NCBI RefSeq assembly: GCF_036370855.1
Contig: NW_026991456.1
Span: forward strand, 4,451,076 to 4,515,075
Length of the DNA stretch: 64,000 nucleotides
Origin: Dromaius novaehollandiae
Taxonomy: Eukaryota; Chordata; Aves; Casuariiformes; Dromaiidae
Reading direction: 5' to 3'
Of the stretch, positions 11,129 through 21,691 are shown one piece after another. Numbering within the stretch: the stretch's first letter is position 1; every line of letters starts with the position of its first letter. The position numbers and the translations under genes are program-made. The notes below the pieces were generated by a model. That model worked only from the letters and a program-made list of their open reading frames with translations. It made no database searches and was not told where the DNA came from.

Positions 11129-11864
11129 TGTTAAAGAATAGCAAACTGAAACTGTCTCGAGGTAGCCGCTTAGCACAACTTCTGTAAAACTTGCTTAGCA
11201 TGAGTAGCTAAATTTGCTGAAGCCTTAGGCCGCACTTAGATAAAATAATGAACTTTTACTTAGTCCAGTAAGAAAAGGGCCTCAGAGCTGGTTCAAGCTG
11301 GGAAGATAAGGAAGGTACAAGCAGTCTGCATTCCTGTGTCTCACACTCCGAAAGGGAGGATGTCAAGGCTTTGAAATAAGACCAGCGCAGGGCATTAGGA
11401 CCTTGAGGGGCAAAGCCTTAGCTCACTGCTGGGGCAGTGTTAATTGTTATGATTTGGAATCACCTCCTCCTTCTCAGGACCTTGAGAGACAATGGTAAGA
11501 CGCAAGGAGAAACGAAGGTACAACCGTCAGCAGAAACCACAACAGTAAAGCTAAGGGAGAAAAACAGCCTGCCTAGGAGCAACGATGAGAGCCAATAAGG
11601 AGCAGGAGACCCCAGACCAAAAAAAATTACTGTTGGTCTAACTACCGCGTGAGGGGTGGGAAACTTAATTGGAAAAAGCTATAATTGCCCAGGGATTTCT
11701 TTGTTTGGGCTCCCTCTTCGGAGGCACCCAGCTCGAGCTGTAATTACTGCATGTGCATCATTAAAATTTAATTATTTAATTTGCTTTGATTTGGCTCTGA
11801 ACTTTCTTGCAGGAACCTAGGGTCAGACCCTGTTATGGTGCCCGGCGAGCCTCATTTCCATAGC
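11129..11864 (+). mobile_element. 3' LTR of the decayed endogenous retrovirus
   Basis: 736 bp from TG to CA. It starts TGTTAAAGAATAGC and ends CATTTCCATAGCA. A variant poly(A) signal ATTAAA occurs near 11760. It aligns along its whole length with the 740-bp solo LTR at 21692, apart from small changes such as a poly(A) expansion in the solo copy. Confidence 0.9.
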
Positions 11865-13630
11865 AGTGACCTCACAAGCACAGCGAGCATCCATGGGCAT
11901 TCCACTGGCCAATCAGGCCCTGAGGCTGCTGTGACCTCACTAGCACAGCCTGCAGCCATGGGCCTGACACTGGACTATGAGGCACAGGGACTGCTCTGAC
12001 CTCATATGCACAGCCAGCAGCCATGGGCCTACCACTAGCCCATGAGGCACGGATGCTGCTGTGACGTCACAAGCACAGCTGGAAGCCATGTGCCTGCCAC
12101 TCGCCTATCAGGCACCGATGATGCTGTGATCTCACAAGCACAGCCAGCAGCCATAGGCCTGCCACTGGCCTATGAGGCTCTGAGGCTGCTGTGGCCTCAC
12201 AAGCAAGCACAGCCAGCAGCCGTGCCCTGATGCTGGCCTATGAGGCAAGGAGGCTGCTGTGACCTCGCAAGCACAGCTGGAAGCCATGTGCCTGTCACTG
12301 GCCTATCAGGCACTGATGATGCTGTGACCTCACAAGGAAGCCAAGGCAGCAGCCATGGGCCTGTCCCTGGCCTATGAGGCATTGGGACTGCTGTGATCTC
12401 ACATGCATGCACAACCAGCAGCCATGCCCTGCTGCTGGTCTATGAGGCACGGAGGCTGCTGTGAGCTCACAAGCACAGCCAGCAGCCAGGGGCCTGCCAC
12501 TGCCCTATCAGGCCCTGAGGCTGCTGTGACCTCACAACAACAGTGAGTAGCCATGGGCCTGACACTGGACTATGAGGCACGGAGACTGCTGTGACCTCAG
12601 AAGCACAGCTGGAAGCCATGTGCCTGCCATTGGCCTATCAGGCAATGAGACAAATGTCACCTCACAAGTACAGCCAGCAGCCTTAGACCTGCCACCGCCC
12701 TATCAAGCTCTGAGGCTGCTGTGACCTCACAAGCACAGCCAGGAGCTGTGGGTCTGCCCTCGCCTATCAGTCACTGGGACTGTTGCGACCTTACAAGCAC
12801 AGCCAGCAGCCAGGGGCCTGCCACTGGCGTATCAGGCTCTGAGGCTGCTGTGACCTCACAAGCAAGCACAGCCAGCAGCCATTGGCCTTTCCCTGGCCTG
12901 TCAGCCACTGAGAGAAATGAGACCTCACAAGCACAGCGTCCATCCATGGGACTGCCACTGGCCTATGAGGCACTGCGTCTGCTGTGATCTCACCTGCACA
13001 GCCAGCAGTCATGGGTCTGCTGCTGGCCTAGCAGGCTCTGAGGCTGTTGCGACCTCACAAGAACAGCCAGCAGCCAAGGGCCTGACACTGCACTATCAGG
13101 CACCGATGATGCTGTGATCTCACAAGCACAGCCAGCAGCCATAGGCCTGCCACTGGCCTATGAGGCTCTGAGGCTGCTGTGGCCTCACAAGCACAGCCAG
13201 CAGCCGTGGGCCTGCCACTACCCTATCAGGCACTGAGGCTGCTGTGAGCTCACAAGCACAGCCAGCAACCAGGGGCCTCCCTCTGGCCTATGAGGCACTG
13301 AGGCTGCTGTGACCTCACAAGCACAGCCAGCAGTCACTGGCCTGCCACTGCCCTATCAGGCACTGAGGCTGCTGTGACCTCACAAGCACAGCCAGCACCC
13401 AGGGGCCTGCCACTGGCCTGTAGGGCACAGAGGTCGATGTGACCTCACAAGCACAGCCAGCAGTCATTGGCCTCCCACTGGCCTATGAGGCACTGGTACT
13501 TCTTCCACCCCACAAGCACAACTTGCAGCCAGGGGCCTCCCTCCAGCCTATGAGGCACTGAGGCTGCTGTGACCTCAGAAGCACAGCCAGCAGCCATGGC
13601 CCTGCCACTGGCCTTTCAGGCAATGGCACT
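11865..13630. repeat. 65-bp minisatellite, about 27 copies
   Basis: Tandem copies of a 65-bp unit built on GCTGCTGTGACCTCACAAGC, ACAGCCAGCAGCCATGGGCC and TGCCACTGGCCTATGAGGCA. Spacing was measured at 65 bp between successive GCTGCTG blocks (13238, 13303). Copies differ at many positions and a few are shortened. Each unit has a TGACCTCA motif; one copy near 12061 reads TGACGTCA, a perfect CRE palindrome. The array begins directly after the retroviral LTR. Short frames crossing it are repeat artefacts. Confidence 0.93.
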
Positions 13631-13635
13631 AGTAA

Positions 13636-13775
13636 ATATCTGCATATATACATATCATACACAGACACACATATATATCATACATATATATATATATCAA
13701 ATATACATCATATATATCATATATGTATATCATGTATGCATAGCATATATATATCATATATATATATATATAAAA
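13636..13775. repeat. AT-rich (TA/CATA)n microsatellite
   Basis: Alternating CATATATATCATACATATATAT motifs form a simple-sequence tract at the boundary between the 65-bp minisatellite and an AT-rich block. Confidence 0.9.
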
Positions 13776-15989
13776 TAGTAAATATCTACATCCAAGCTAA
13801 TCATATTATGCCCTTTTTATGCACAGTAAAAGACTGAAGTAATTTTAAGTTGCTGCTTATTTGACCTGTTTTAAACATCTACTTTGGGATAAGATGAACT
13901 GAGCCAACGAAAGTCCTTTTGCTCTTTTCTGAATATAAAGGGAGCCTAAGATGACTAGACCAGATCTAGACACCTATGTTTCATCAAATACATCCTCCTT
14001 ATAATAGCTAAAAAAGATGCTTGACAAAGAATGAAAACATGCATATAGGCAAACAGGTTGGAGCAGGAAAAGTTCATGTACCCAGCAGGTGGCAACACCA
14101 GTCTGGCAATGTCAACCACCACACTTGGATATTCACAGTCAGAAGATGAAATAGCAGTGGTGCAATGATGACCAGATAGCCTGTAATATGTAACGCCAAC
14201 CCTGGGACATAAAACATAGAGGACATTGTGTGGATGTTCTCTCAGGGGATCAAAGAGATGCACAAGATATTCATTAACACAGAAGCCGTAAAAATAAAAC
14301 AGAGTGAATGATATTGCCTAGGTCCAAAGCCTAATTAATCCATCTTCTTCTTCTATTTTTACAATAAGAAAGGATCTCTGTCTACTCACCATACGATATT
14401 TTTCTAAGGTAACCACTTGGTATTTAAAAAAAAAAGATATCCAAGAAAAAAAAGAATCATTGATATATTCTTGGCAAAAGTGAACAGGAGAAGACATAAA
14501 ATTTCCATAGGCCATTAACCAGTTAACAGGTGACATGAAAGCAAACACTTCGTTATCCTGCTACGCAGCATCTCTGAAATAAGCAGAAAAGAAGAATCCC
14601 TGTATTTACATTTGATTCTAACAAAAAGTTAACTAGGTATATTGATACAGGTTATTAGCTACTAGATGCCATTATAAGTCACACCAAAGATACACAGCTA
14701 ATTTCCAGGGTAATACGGAAAATGATTAGAAAATAGTTTTGTGTGTAATCAAGACTCTAGTGCCCCTGAGTGACATAGCAGGTTAACTGTTCACAGCAGA
14801 CTGTGGACAACATTTTTGAATTGAAAGGCTGATGACGTCCTTCCCTTCCTCCATTGCTCTGTCAGAAACATTGGTAAAGACTGTGGTAAATATTCAACTT
14901 TTAACGTGCGCTTCAGAAATAATGACGGCAGCAAATGTGTTTACAGGACAATGCTGAAGAAGATCAGCTATTTAAAGCATTCCTTTTCCACATACATAGC
15001 CACGCTTTCCCCCCTCTCCCATACAGTCACACTAGGAAGATTGAAACAGTAAGGGCAAGAGTGCTCTCTTGATATTAAGGCATAAACCGGGCAGAGGGAA
15101 GGGTAAGATCATAACTTTTTGTAATAAATTAAAATGGACCCATTTCCTACCATTCCAGTCCCCACTTTTTATATGCAAATAAGGCAGAAAAGTGGCAATA
15201 TTCCAAATGTTCTATTTCCTGTCCTACATTGACCTTGCTAGTGTTTTAATTTGGAAAGGATGACCTGGCTGCTCATTTTCCACAGCTCATTGGAGCCATA
15301 AATAACGAGGTCAAGACAAAGGACAATGCACTGAGCTAAAGAATCCAGTGCAAGCATCAAAGCAAGACAACACATGGCTGCAATTTATACAATATTTTGA
15401 GGCATCATATTCTGAGCATATTATGAATCTCTATTCGTGATAAAGGCTATACCAAGGAAAAAAGATTAAAAGAGGAGAGCCGTGGTTATAACAATGTAGA
15501 ATGGAAGACGAGAGAAATCTGAATCCTAACATTTTTAAGATTACCATTGCGTGGTGCTTCTTTGATGATGTTTCTGAACTTAATGCAATTAATATGTAAT
15601 TACAGAATACCAACGGGATCAAAAAAATCATTGGCCCATGAAAATACAGGAATTAAAGAAGAAACATAATACTGCCTTTTGATATTCAAAGCTGAATATG
15701 TAATGTCATTATGCTAAATAATCCTGCTGAACAGAAGAGGATTTTCGGCTGACAACATCTCTTTGCACTTCTGAATCTTAAAATACAAAACTCTTCCTAT
15801 TACGATGCATAAGGAAACATTCCTGTGGTACTGTATTCACGCATGGAGTTCTCTGGAATTTCAACAAGGATATGGACCTATGCAAATCACGTGCACACAC
15901 ATAAGCAGTGTTAATCGTCTATATTCTCTTCTTGTTTCTTTAAATAGAAAAACTACCAAGTAGAACTCCAAGTGTGGGATTCATCTCAG
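13776..15989. other. AT-rich block without a recognised gene
   Basis: Base composition drops to that of ordinary AT-rich bird intergenic DNA, unlike the GC-rich DNA on both sides. Short open frames occur on the minus strand near 13955-14550, but none shows a domain or conserved motif I recognise. Confidence 0.5.
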
Positions 15990-16153
15990 ACAATTCTCAC
16001 AGAATTACTGAGGTTGGAAGGGACCTCAGGAGATCATCTAGTCCAACACCCTTCCCCTCTCTACCACCCAGCTCAGAGCAAGGTCAACTAGAGCAAGTTG
16101 CCCAGGATCATGTCCAGTTGGATTTTGAATATCTTGAAGGATGGAGACTGCAC
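15990..16153 (-). mobile_element. CR1 (chicken repeat 1) LINE 3' fragment
   Basis: The sequence CACAGAATTACTGAGGTTGG, then AAGGGACCTCAGGAGATCAT, CTAGTCCAAC and AGTTGCCCAGGATCATGTCC is the classic reverse complement of the avian CR1 3' region. The element therefore lies on the minus strand and is 5'-truncated. It is the clearest sign that the DNA is avian. Divergence from the consensus is moderate. Confidence 0.93.
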
Positions 16154-16549
16154 TGTATTTGTCTGCTGATGATACAAATAGTCTTGCTAACAAGGCTTAC
16201 TTTGGCATTGTACCACAAATATGTACATCACCACACACTGAGGAAGTCAGTGGTATGTCACTCGGGGCTCTATCAGAAAGAACAACACCTGTTTAAAGAG
16301 CCAGTCCTGGAGACCAGGGGGCAAAAGTTGCTTATAGCTGCCATCATTTAAGGACACTGCAACTAGACAGGCAGACAAAGTGGTGCTGGTAAGAGGAGTG
16401 TAAATACAAGATATGTTCTGGGTCTTTCTGGTTGATGACATTCTCTAAAAAACCTTCTACACATGCTGTAATCTAACACCCTCCCATCAGCTATTTATAA
16501 ACCTAAAGGAACGGCATCTCCCGAGGGTCAAACCTCCCCTAGCGCTGCG
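16154..16549. other. Intergenic DNA between CR1 and the G-rich duplicated block
   Basis: No gene or repeat is recognised. The stretch ends at a long G run (about 16549-16570, interrupted by single A and C), which marks an abrupt switch to GC-rich duplicated sequence. Confidence 0.4.
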
Positions 16550-16584
16550 GGGGGGGGGGGGAGGGGGGGGGCGGGAGTTGGCAG

Positions 16585-17875
16585 CCTGGCATGCGGGGAG
16601 CCGTAGTTTTCACCGCGGCATGCCGGGAGCAGTGGTCTTCCAGCACTGGGCTTCCGGGCCGCCATTTTCATGTGCACGGTATGCTGGGAGGTGTAGTCTT
16701 CTCAGACAGGGCTACTGGGTGACCATGCTGCGCCTCTCGAGGTGGCGGGGGCGGGCAGGTCTCTGCCAGCGGCGTTCCCACCAGCCAGCCGCATTGTGCT
16801 CTGTGGCAGGCCAGGAGCTGTGGTTCCAGGTGCCGGTGCCTTCTCAGCCCTGCAGCAGTGGCCCGCTGGGTCTGTTCCTTACTGGACGTGTGTCACTCAC
16901 GCCTGAGTCCCCACAGGTCACGGGGGACAGTGGAATGCCCCTGTTTTTCCCCGGTACAGGGCAGGAAGCATTTTCCATCTCTGGTGGTGTTGCAAGACAA
17001 TCTTGGAAGCTCAGAAAGAGTGTTCATGCTCTTTAAACTAGGCAGATGAGGAGAACCTCTCTATTTCCTGGGAGGAAATAATTCTTTAATCAAGGCCGTC
17101 CTAGAACTGCTAAAGCCTTAAAGAAACTGTAAATCAAGATGCTTTGTTTTCTATGCATACATTGCCAATTTAGCAAAAGAATTCGAGGTATCCCCTAACT
17201 GACCTGTCCTCATTATAATACAAGAAAATCACGCTGATAGGTCAGAAAGACCCACGCCCGGGTGAAGACCCCTCCCCTGAGCATGTGTAGTAGTAAAATG
17301 GTGTGTAAGCAATATTACAGTTGTAGGTAAATCACTAACCAACCCGTGTAAAAGGGAAAGTTGCAAACCTTGCAATTTGTTTGTGTAAATGCTACTTGGA
17401 AAGCCGGGGGGGTGGGGGGGGTGCGCTTGATTTGTGGGAAACCACCGAGCAGCCAGGCTTGCGCAACTCTGAAATAAATAAGCAAATGTCTCTCCTGAGC
17501 GTGTAATTATTGGCTTAGTGCACACGGGGCAACGAATCCGCTTTTAGGACAGCAGTGTGACCGGGCAGGGTTGTCCCCAGGGGCTGGGGCTGTCCCTCTT
17601 GGAAATGGGGAGGGCAGGGAGAGAAGGAGGGGTGCTGCGGGCTCCTGGGAGTCATAGCTTTGCTCAGGATTGGGGCCAGTTAGGCAGCTGCTGGGAGGAG
17701 CGGCAGTGCTGGGAGGGCACGGTGCGGAGCTGTCCTGCTGTGCAGCACAAGGGAAAGTCGACTAGCACCGTTGCTGTCCGAGGACCCTGGAACAGCCCGA
17801 GAGACCCTGGAACAGCCACCCCACGGACACCGTGTCACTGCCTCGCAAGGCCATTGCGTTCAGGTACGTTAGACT
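16585..17875. repeat. Duplicated GC-rich block, copy 1 (split by an insertion)
   Basis: 16585-16987 and 17555-17875 align in order with 29770-30555. Shared landmarks include CTCTGCCAGCGGCGTTCCCA, GCCCGCTGGGTCTGTTCCTT and GCAGCACAAGGGAAAGTC. The reverse complement of 16680-16700 gives ACTACACCTCCCAGCATAC, a strong match to the ZNF143 promoter motif; similar motifs recur near 16605, 16628 and 17645. The block is interrupted at 16988-17554 by an LTR-like element. Function is unknown; it resembles promoter DNA copied within the subtelomere. Confidence 0.85.
16988..17554 (+). mobile_element. LTR-like insertion inside the duplicated block
   Basis: 567 bp present in copy 1 and precisely absent from copy 2, where CTCTGGTGTGACC is continuous. 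The insert starts TGTTGCAAGACAATC and ends TTTTAGGACAGCA, the TG...CA termini of an LTR. An AATAAA signal lies at about 17472, a suitable distance from the end. The downstream flank GTGTG matches the target; the upstream flank reads GGTGG, one small change from a perfect 5-bp duplication. It is not the same family as the LTR at 21692. Confidence 0.75.
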
Positions 17876-18214
17876 ACATCGGGCAGAAGAAACGTAAGCC
17901 GAAGGATCAGGGCAAATAGCTGCTTGTCTAGGTTTGTTACCTAGCGACGCACTGGCAAAGCTTTTCATGAACACTCCTACTTGATCGAGTGCATATTCAT
18001 TCCGTGAATATTACTGCCAGAACACGTACGTCACTGATCCTTTAAAGCAAGTCCGTGGCACTGGGGTAGCACGTGTAGTGGAGACTAAATGCAATAATAC
18101 CTCATTTTGATGTCGTTCTCTTCTGCGAAAGCACTTGGAGCAGATGACAACATTTATCATACTATTTTGTTTATTGAGTGGACCCTGATACTGGGGAGAA
18201 GGTGGTACTGCACC
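17876..18214. other. Intergenic DNA with an X-box-like site
   Basis: No gene is seen. GTTACCTAGCGAC at 17936-17948 resembles an RFX X-box (inverted half sites), but a single motif is weak evidence. Confidence 0.3.
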
Positions 18215-18224
18215 GAAAGGGAGC

Positions 18225-18380
18225 ACGCATGCGCATTGCGTTCCGCCGCGCTCACTGCTGCCATCGCGGGTCTGAAAAGCGGCACTGCACACTCATCGGC
18301 GTAGCGCATGCGCACTGCGTTCCGTCCCGCTCACCGCTGTCCTCGCGTGTCGACAAGGCAGCACTGCAGCCGCCGCCGGC
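18225..18380. repeat. 79-bp tandem duplication carrying NRF1 sites
   Basis: Two copies, 79 bp apart, share CATGCGCAYTGCGTTCCG, then CGCTCACYGCTG and TCGCG. Each copy carries one NRF1-like site and the second is a perfect match. Confidence 0.75.
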
Positions 18381-18884
18381 CACCGCTGCGTACGAAGAAC
18401 AGTGCAGGCAGCCGGCGCACACGTGTGCGCTGCCGGTCACCGTGTTCACCGCTACTCTCCGCTCTCTCGGGGACGGGTAAGCGAAGGCGCTCGTCCACCC
18501 CTGCCCGGTGCTCACGGACCGGGAGCGCTTTTCCCGAGAGGGCTTTTCCTTCCTGGTGCTTCCTGGGGGTGCGGGGACGGGCAGTGCCGTCTCAGAGCTG
18601 CTCCGCGACCAGGGCAGCCCCAGCGCCTGCTCGCTGATCCCCGCCGCTCTCTCGGGCACGGGCAGAGCAGCCTCGGGGCGCTCGCTGCTCGGCCTGAGCA
18701 CCGGGCTGGCGCGGCGGGCTGCGGGTCGCCCGCGGGAGCCGGCCGGCTGCAGCGCCGCGCTACGACCACACGAGGGCGCCATTGCGGGTCTCGCCTCCCC
18801 CCACCGCTCCCGCTCCCGCTCCCGCTCGCCCCCGCCCCTCCCGCGCTGTCCGTAGCGAGCGCATGCGCGGCGGCGGGGAGCAAG

Positions 18885-18969
18885 ATGGCGGCGAGCAGGG
18901 TGGGTGTTTTCGCTCGGCGGCTGCGGGCGAGGGCCGAGGCCGCCTGGAGTCGAGCACGTGGGGATCCCG
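18885..18969 (+). CDS. Possible first coding exon behind the CpG island
   Basis: ATG at 18885 within the YY1 motif opens 28 codons (MAASRVGVFARRLRARAEAA...) ending at a consensus GTGAGG donor at 18970. The peptide is Arg/Ala-rich with few acids, like a mitochondrial targeting sequence. An acceptor-like CGCCTGTAG lies at about 19139-19147, but the DNA after it gives no recognisable protein. It could be the first exon of a gene whose remainder is diverged or moved away, or a non-coding transcript start. Confidence 0.35.
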
Positions 18970-19230
18970 GTGAGGCGAGCGTGTGCTTTCGGGTGGCCGC
19001 GGGCGTCGGGCTGTGTCCTGCCCGCCGGGGCTGTCACTTCGTGGAGGCGGCGGGGCAGGGGGGCGGGGGGTTTGGACCTGGCGCCGCGCCGCGCCTGGTC
19101 TGCCGGAGCGTGGCTCTGACTCTGCCTTTTCCGTGTGTCGCCTGTAGGGCCCCAGTTCCTCCCCAGCGCGGGCCAGGGCATGCGCTCACCGCTGTGGACG
19201 CAGCCTGGAGGAGCGGGGCGGGGGGGTGGT

Positions 19231-21691
19231 GTCTGCGCGGGGGTCTGGATGTGTCCAGCAGCGGCACAGCAGCCTGATGCCTCCTCTCGTCTGGGACGCG
19301 GGTTCCTTTGCAGCTTTTCTGGGATGCGGGGCCCTTGGTGAGTTCCCTGCTGCCTTCTCTGGCGTTCTGTGCAAGCTCATAGATCCCTCCTCCTCCCCTC
19401 CGCCACCCTATCTGATGGGGTGGGAGACCAGTGGCTCCTCCCGCCGAGCTGACAGCCACGTGGGGCACCCCTATGTGCTCCCTACACATCTGGGATGGCA
19501 CCCCTGCCCTGAGGGCCCCGCAGAGTCCCACCCTTCCTGCAACCAGCCCCCCCAAAGCCATTAAACCACCCACAAATCCTGCCCCAACGCCCCTACAGGC
19601 CCCAAAACATCTCCGAGCCCTGCCTCAACGTTGTCACTGACTCCAGACCTTCCCCTGCACTCTCTCCAAAGCCCCAAACATTCCTAAAACTGCTGCCAGG
19701 CCCAGTCCCCGCAGCAGTGAGGCGTTCTAACAAAGATGGGGTGTGATCTGCGTCTCCGCCCTGACTCAGTCCCGCTTTAGAGAAATGGGAGTTTACAGTG
19801 CTTCCTGGTGAAGAGTGTTGGCGGGTGGATGCGCTGATGACAAAGAGATTTTTCTCTCTTTTCTTCTGAGCCGCCTCTCAGAAGCCTCTGTACGTACACG
19901 ATGTGGCTGATCTGGGATAATCGTGCTGTGCACAATGCTTAAGGAGAACATTGCCATGAAATGGCGGGCTAAGGAATAGCCTAAAAAACCTAAAAGGCTC
20001 GGGAAAAGCCAAAGAGAACACCGTTGGGCTCTGGGAAGCCCCAGTGATGCTACAGAAAACAGCATGGCTTTTAGGCATCTCCTCAGAGCAGCAGCAATGT
20101 CTTGCTCCAGCCTATGGGACAATGGGGACTCTTAATTACCGCCTTGAATTACCACAAGTGTTGTGAAAGCAGAAGGGACTAGGGAGCACGCAGAGCAGGT
20201 TGTGGGCTATATGTCAAGTTTAAACAAGCAACAAGCCCCTCTGCAAATAGGAACAGGTTTAGCCCTAAGTAATAGATGAAGGTAGCTGTGAGCAATGTGA
20301 AGCGAAGCGGTTACGTCAGTCACCCCAAATGCCTCGGAAAAGCGTTCCAAACGCCCGATACCGTCACGGCCTCGGCAGTCTTTTTGGTTTGTTTGGCAGG
20401 GTAGCCCACCAAAGGGGGACCTCTCGAAGAGAAGCAGCAAGACCTGGGGATCCGGTCGTTCGTTTTGTTTGTCGCCTGTGAGGCTGGCATCCGAGCGTCA
20501 GAGGAATCTAGAAGCCATCTCAAAAAGGTAATAGGTTTGAAAGGGAGACGGGCAAATCGAGGGCTATCGTTCTTCCATGTAGTTAAAGACCGAGAGAGTT
20601 GTCAGTCAAGCGTGCGTCTACAAGGGTTTGAGAATAGTCACAGTAATACTGAAGTGGAATAAAAATAAGGTTTCACAGAAGATGGCGTTAGGTAGGTATT
20701 AGGCGACATGCCTGCCTGCCTAATAACCTAGCCCTAATTGCTGTGTGTAACGTTTCCAGACTGTTTACCCTGTAACATATGATGTAAAGTGCTGTATTAA
20801 GACCTTTCCTTTAAGGGAAAGAAGAAGGGGGAAAAAAAGCGGGGGGGGGGGGGGGTGAAGACAGAAGGGTAAAGGGAGAAAGATCATGCATAAACCTAAG
20901 TGTTTCCCTGAAAGTAAAACGTGAGTTTATTACTTTTCTTACAGAGATGGAACCAAGGACAGCAAATGCTGATGAAGAGAAGAGACGGACAAGCGTTTTT
21001 GTGTGATTAATACCTAAGGGATGGGATGAAACGAGGAAGCCAAAATGCAGCGGACCCTCGATATCACCAGAAACTGCTACAGGAGGAGGCATTCTGGCAC
21101 GGGTAACTAAGGTAACTATTGCTAATGACTGTTAGTAGTTATTTTGGCCTCCCAGAGGCAGCGCTGATGGCTAAGTAACCCGTTCCTACCCTGTGGCTGC
21201 TGTTACCTGCATCTGCTTTAGCTTTGCTTTGGCTGTTTCTCTTTTGCTTTGTTATTGTACACGCAGCAATGGAAAGGGAAAGATGTAATACTTACTTTTT
21301 TAGATTAATTGCCATGGCTGAAGTTGAAGAGACTAAAAAACGTGGGCAAGCTGAAGTAATAAAATCAAATGGAACCAAGTGAAAGCTGTCTCTGCCAGAA
21401 AGGCAAAGCCCCTTCCTCCTGGCGAGGAAGGATCGCCGTTAATAGCGATCCGAATAATAGATCGCCAACATATGACGGAAGGTCTGTACGCGTTAGAAAA
21501 AGTAGGCCATGTACATTCATTTCTGTGCGTGTGACTTGACGCGTCTGTGAAGCGTCATACTTTAAGAGCTGCGAGACAGCAAATTATTATCTTAGGGGAA
21601 TGGTGGTCAAGGGAGCAGAGTTACCGTAGAGGAAGGGAGAGTTGGAGAGCGAGAGCACAAAGCGTCTGAAGTGTAAAATGAAAAGATCAAT
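19231..21691. other. Intergenic DNA, no gene recognised
   Basis: No conserved frame, RNA gene or known repeat is recognised. A run of about 15 G occurs near 20842-20856. Short frames near 19226-19573 overlap the CpG-island shore and are not supported by any motif. Confidence 0.45.

Larger units (their letters stand above)
10310..11864 (+). mobile_element. Decayed endogenous retrovirus with large internal deletions
   Basis: Order along the + strand: the first about 32 bp of an LTR (10310-10341), the end of pol integrase, the end of env, a polypurine tract, and a full 3' LTR. Gag, protease, reverse transcriptase, most of integrase and the env surface subunit are absent. The LTR start (TGTTAAAGAATAGC) and its body match the solo LTR at 21692-22431. 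There are no matching short flanks outside the two ends (TTCCC before, GTGAC after), so the locus has been rearranged. The element cannot make particles. Confidence 0.85.
18215..19230 (+). promoter_or_regulatory. CpG-island promoter with NRF1 and YY1 motifs
   Basis: About 1 kb of very CpG-dense DNA. NRF1-type sites occur at 18225-18235 (ACGCATGCGCA), 18304-18314 (GCGCATGCGCA) and 18859-18868 (GCGCATGCGC). A YY1-type AAGATGGCGGC sits at 18882-18892, overlapping an ATG, the arrangement seen at housekeeping-gene starts. A 79-bp sequence is tandemly doubled at 18225-18375. Long frames on both strands across the island reflect lack of stops in GC-rich DNA. Confidence 0.75.

Noticed and set aside
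13955..14548. Minus-strand frames of 102 and 76 codons in the AT-rich block.
   Set aside because: No recognised motif, no flanking splice or promoter signals, and composition like surrounding intergenic DNA.
18252..19277. Roughly 290-310-codon frames on both strands across the CpG island.
   Set aside because: Both strands are open at once in GC-rich promoter DNA, with no homology; only the short ATG-to-donor segment at 18885-18969 has any support.
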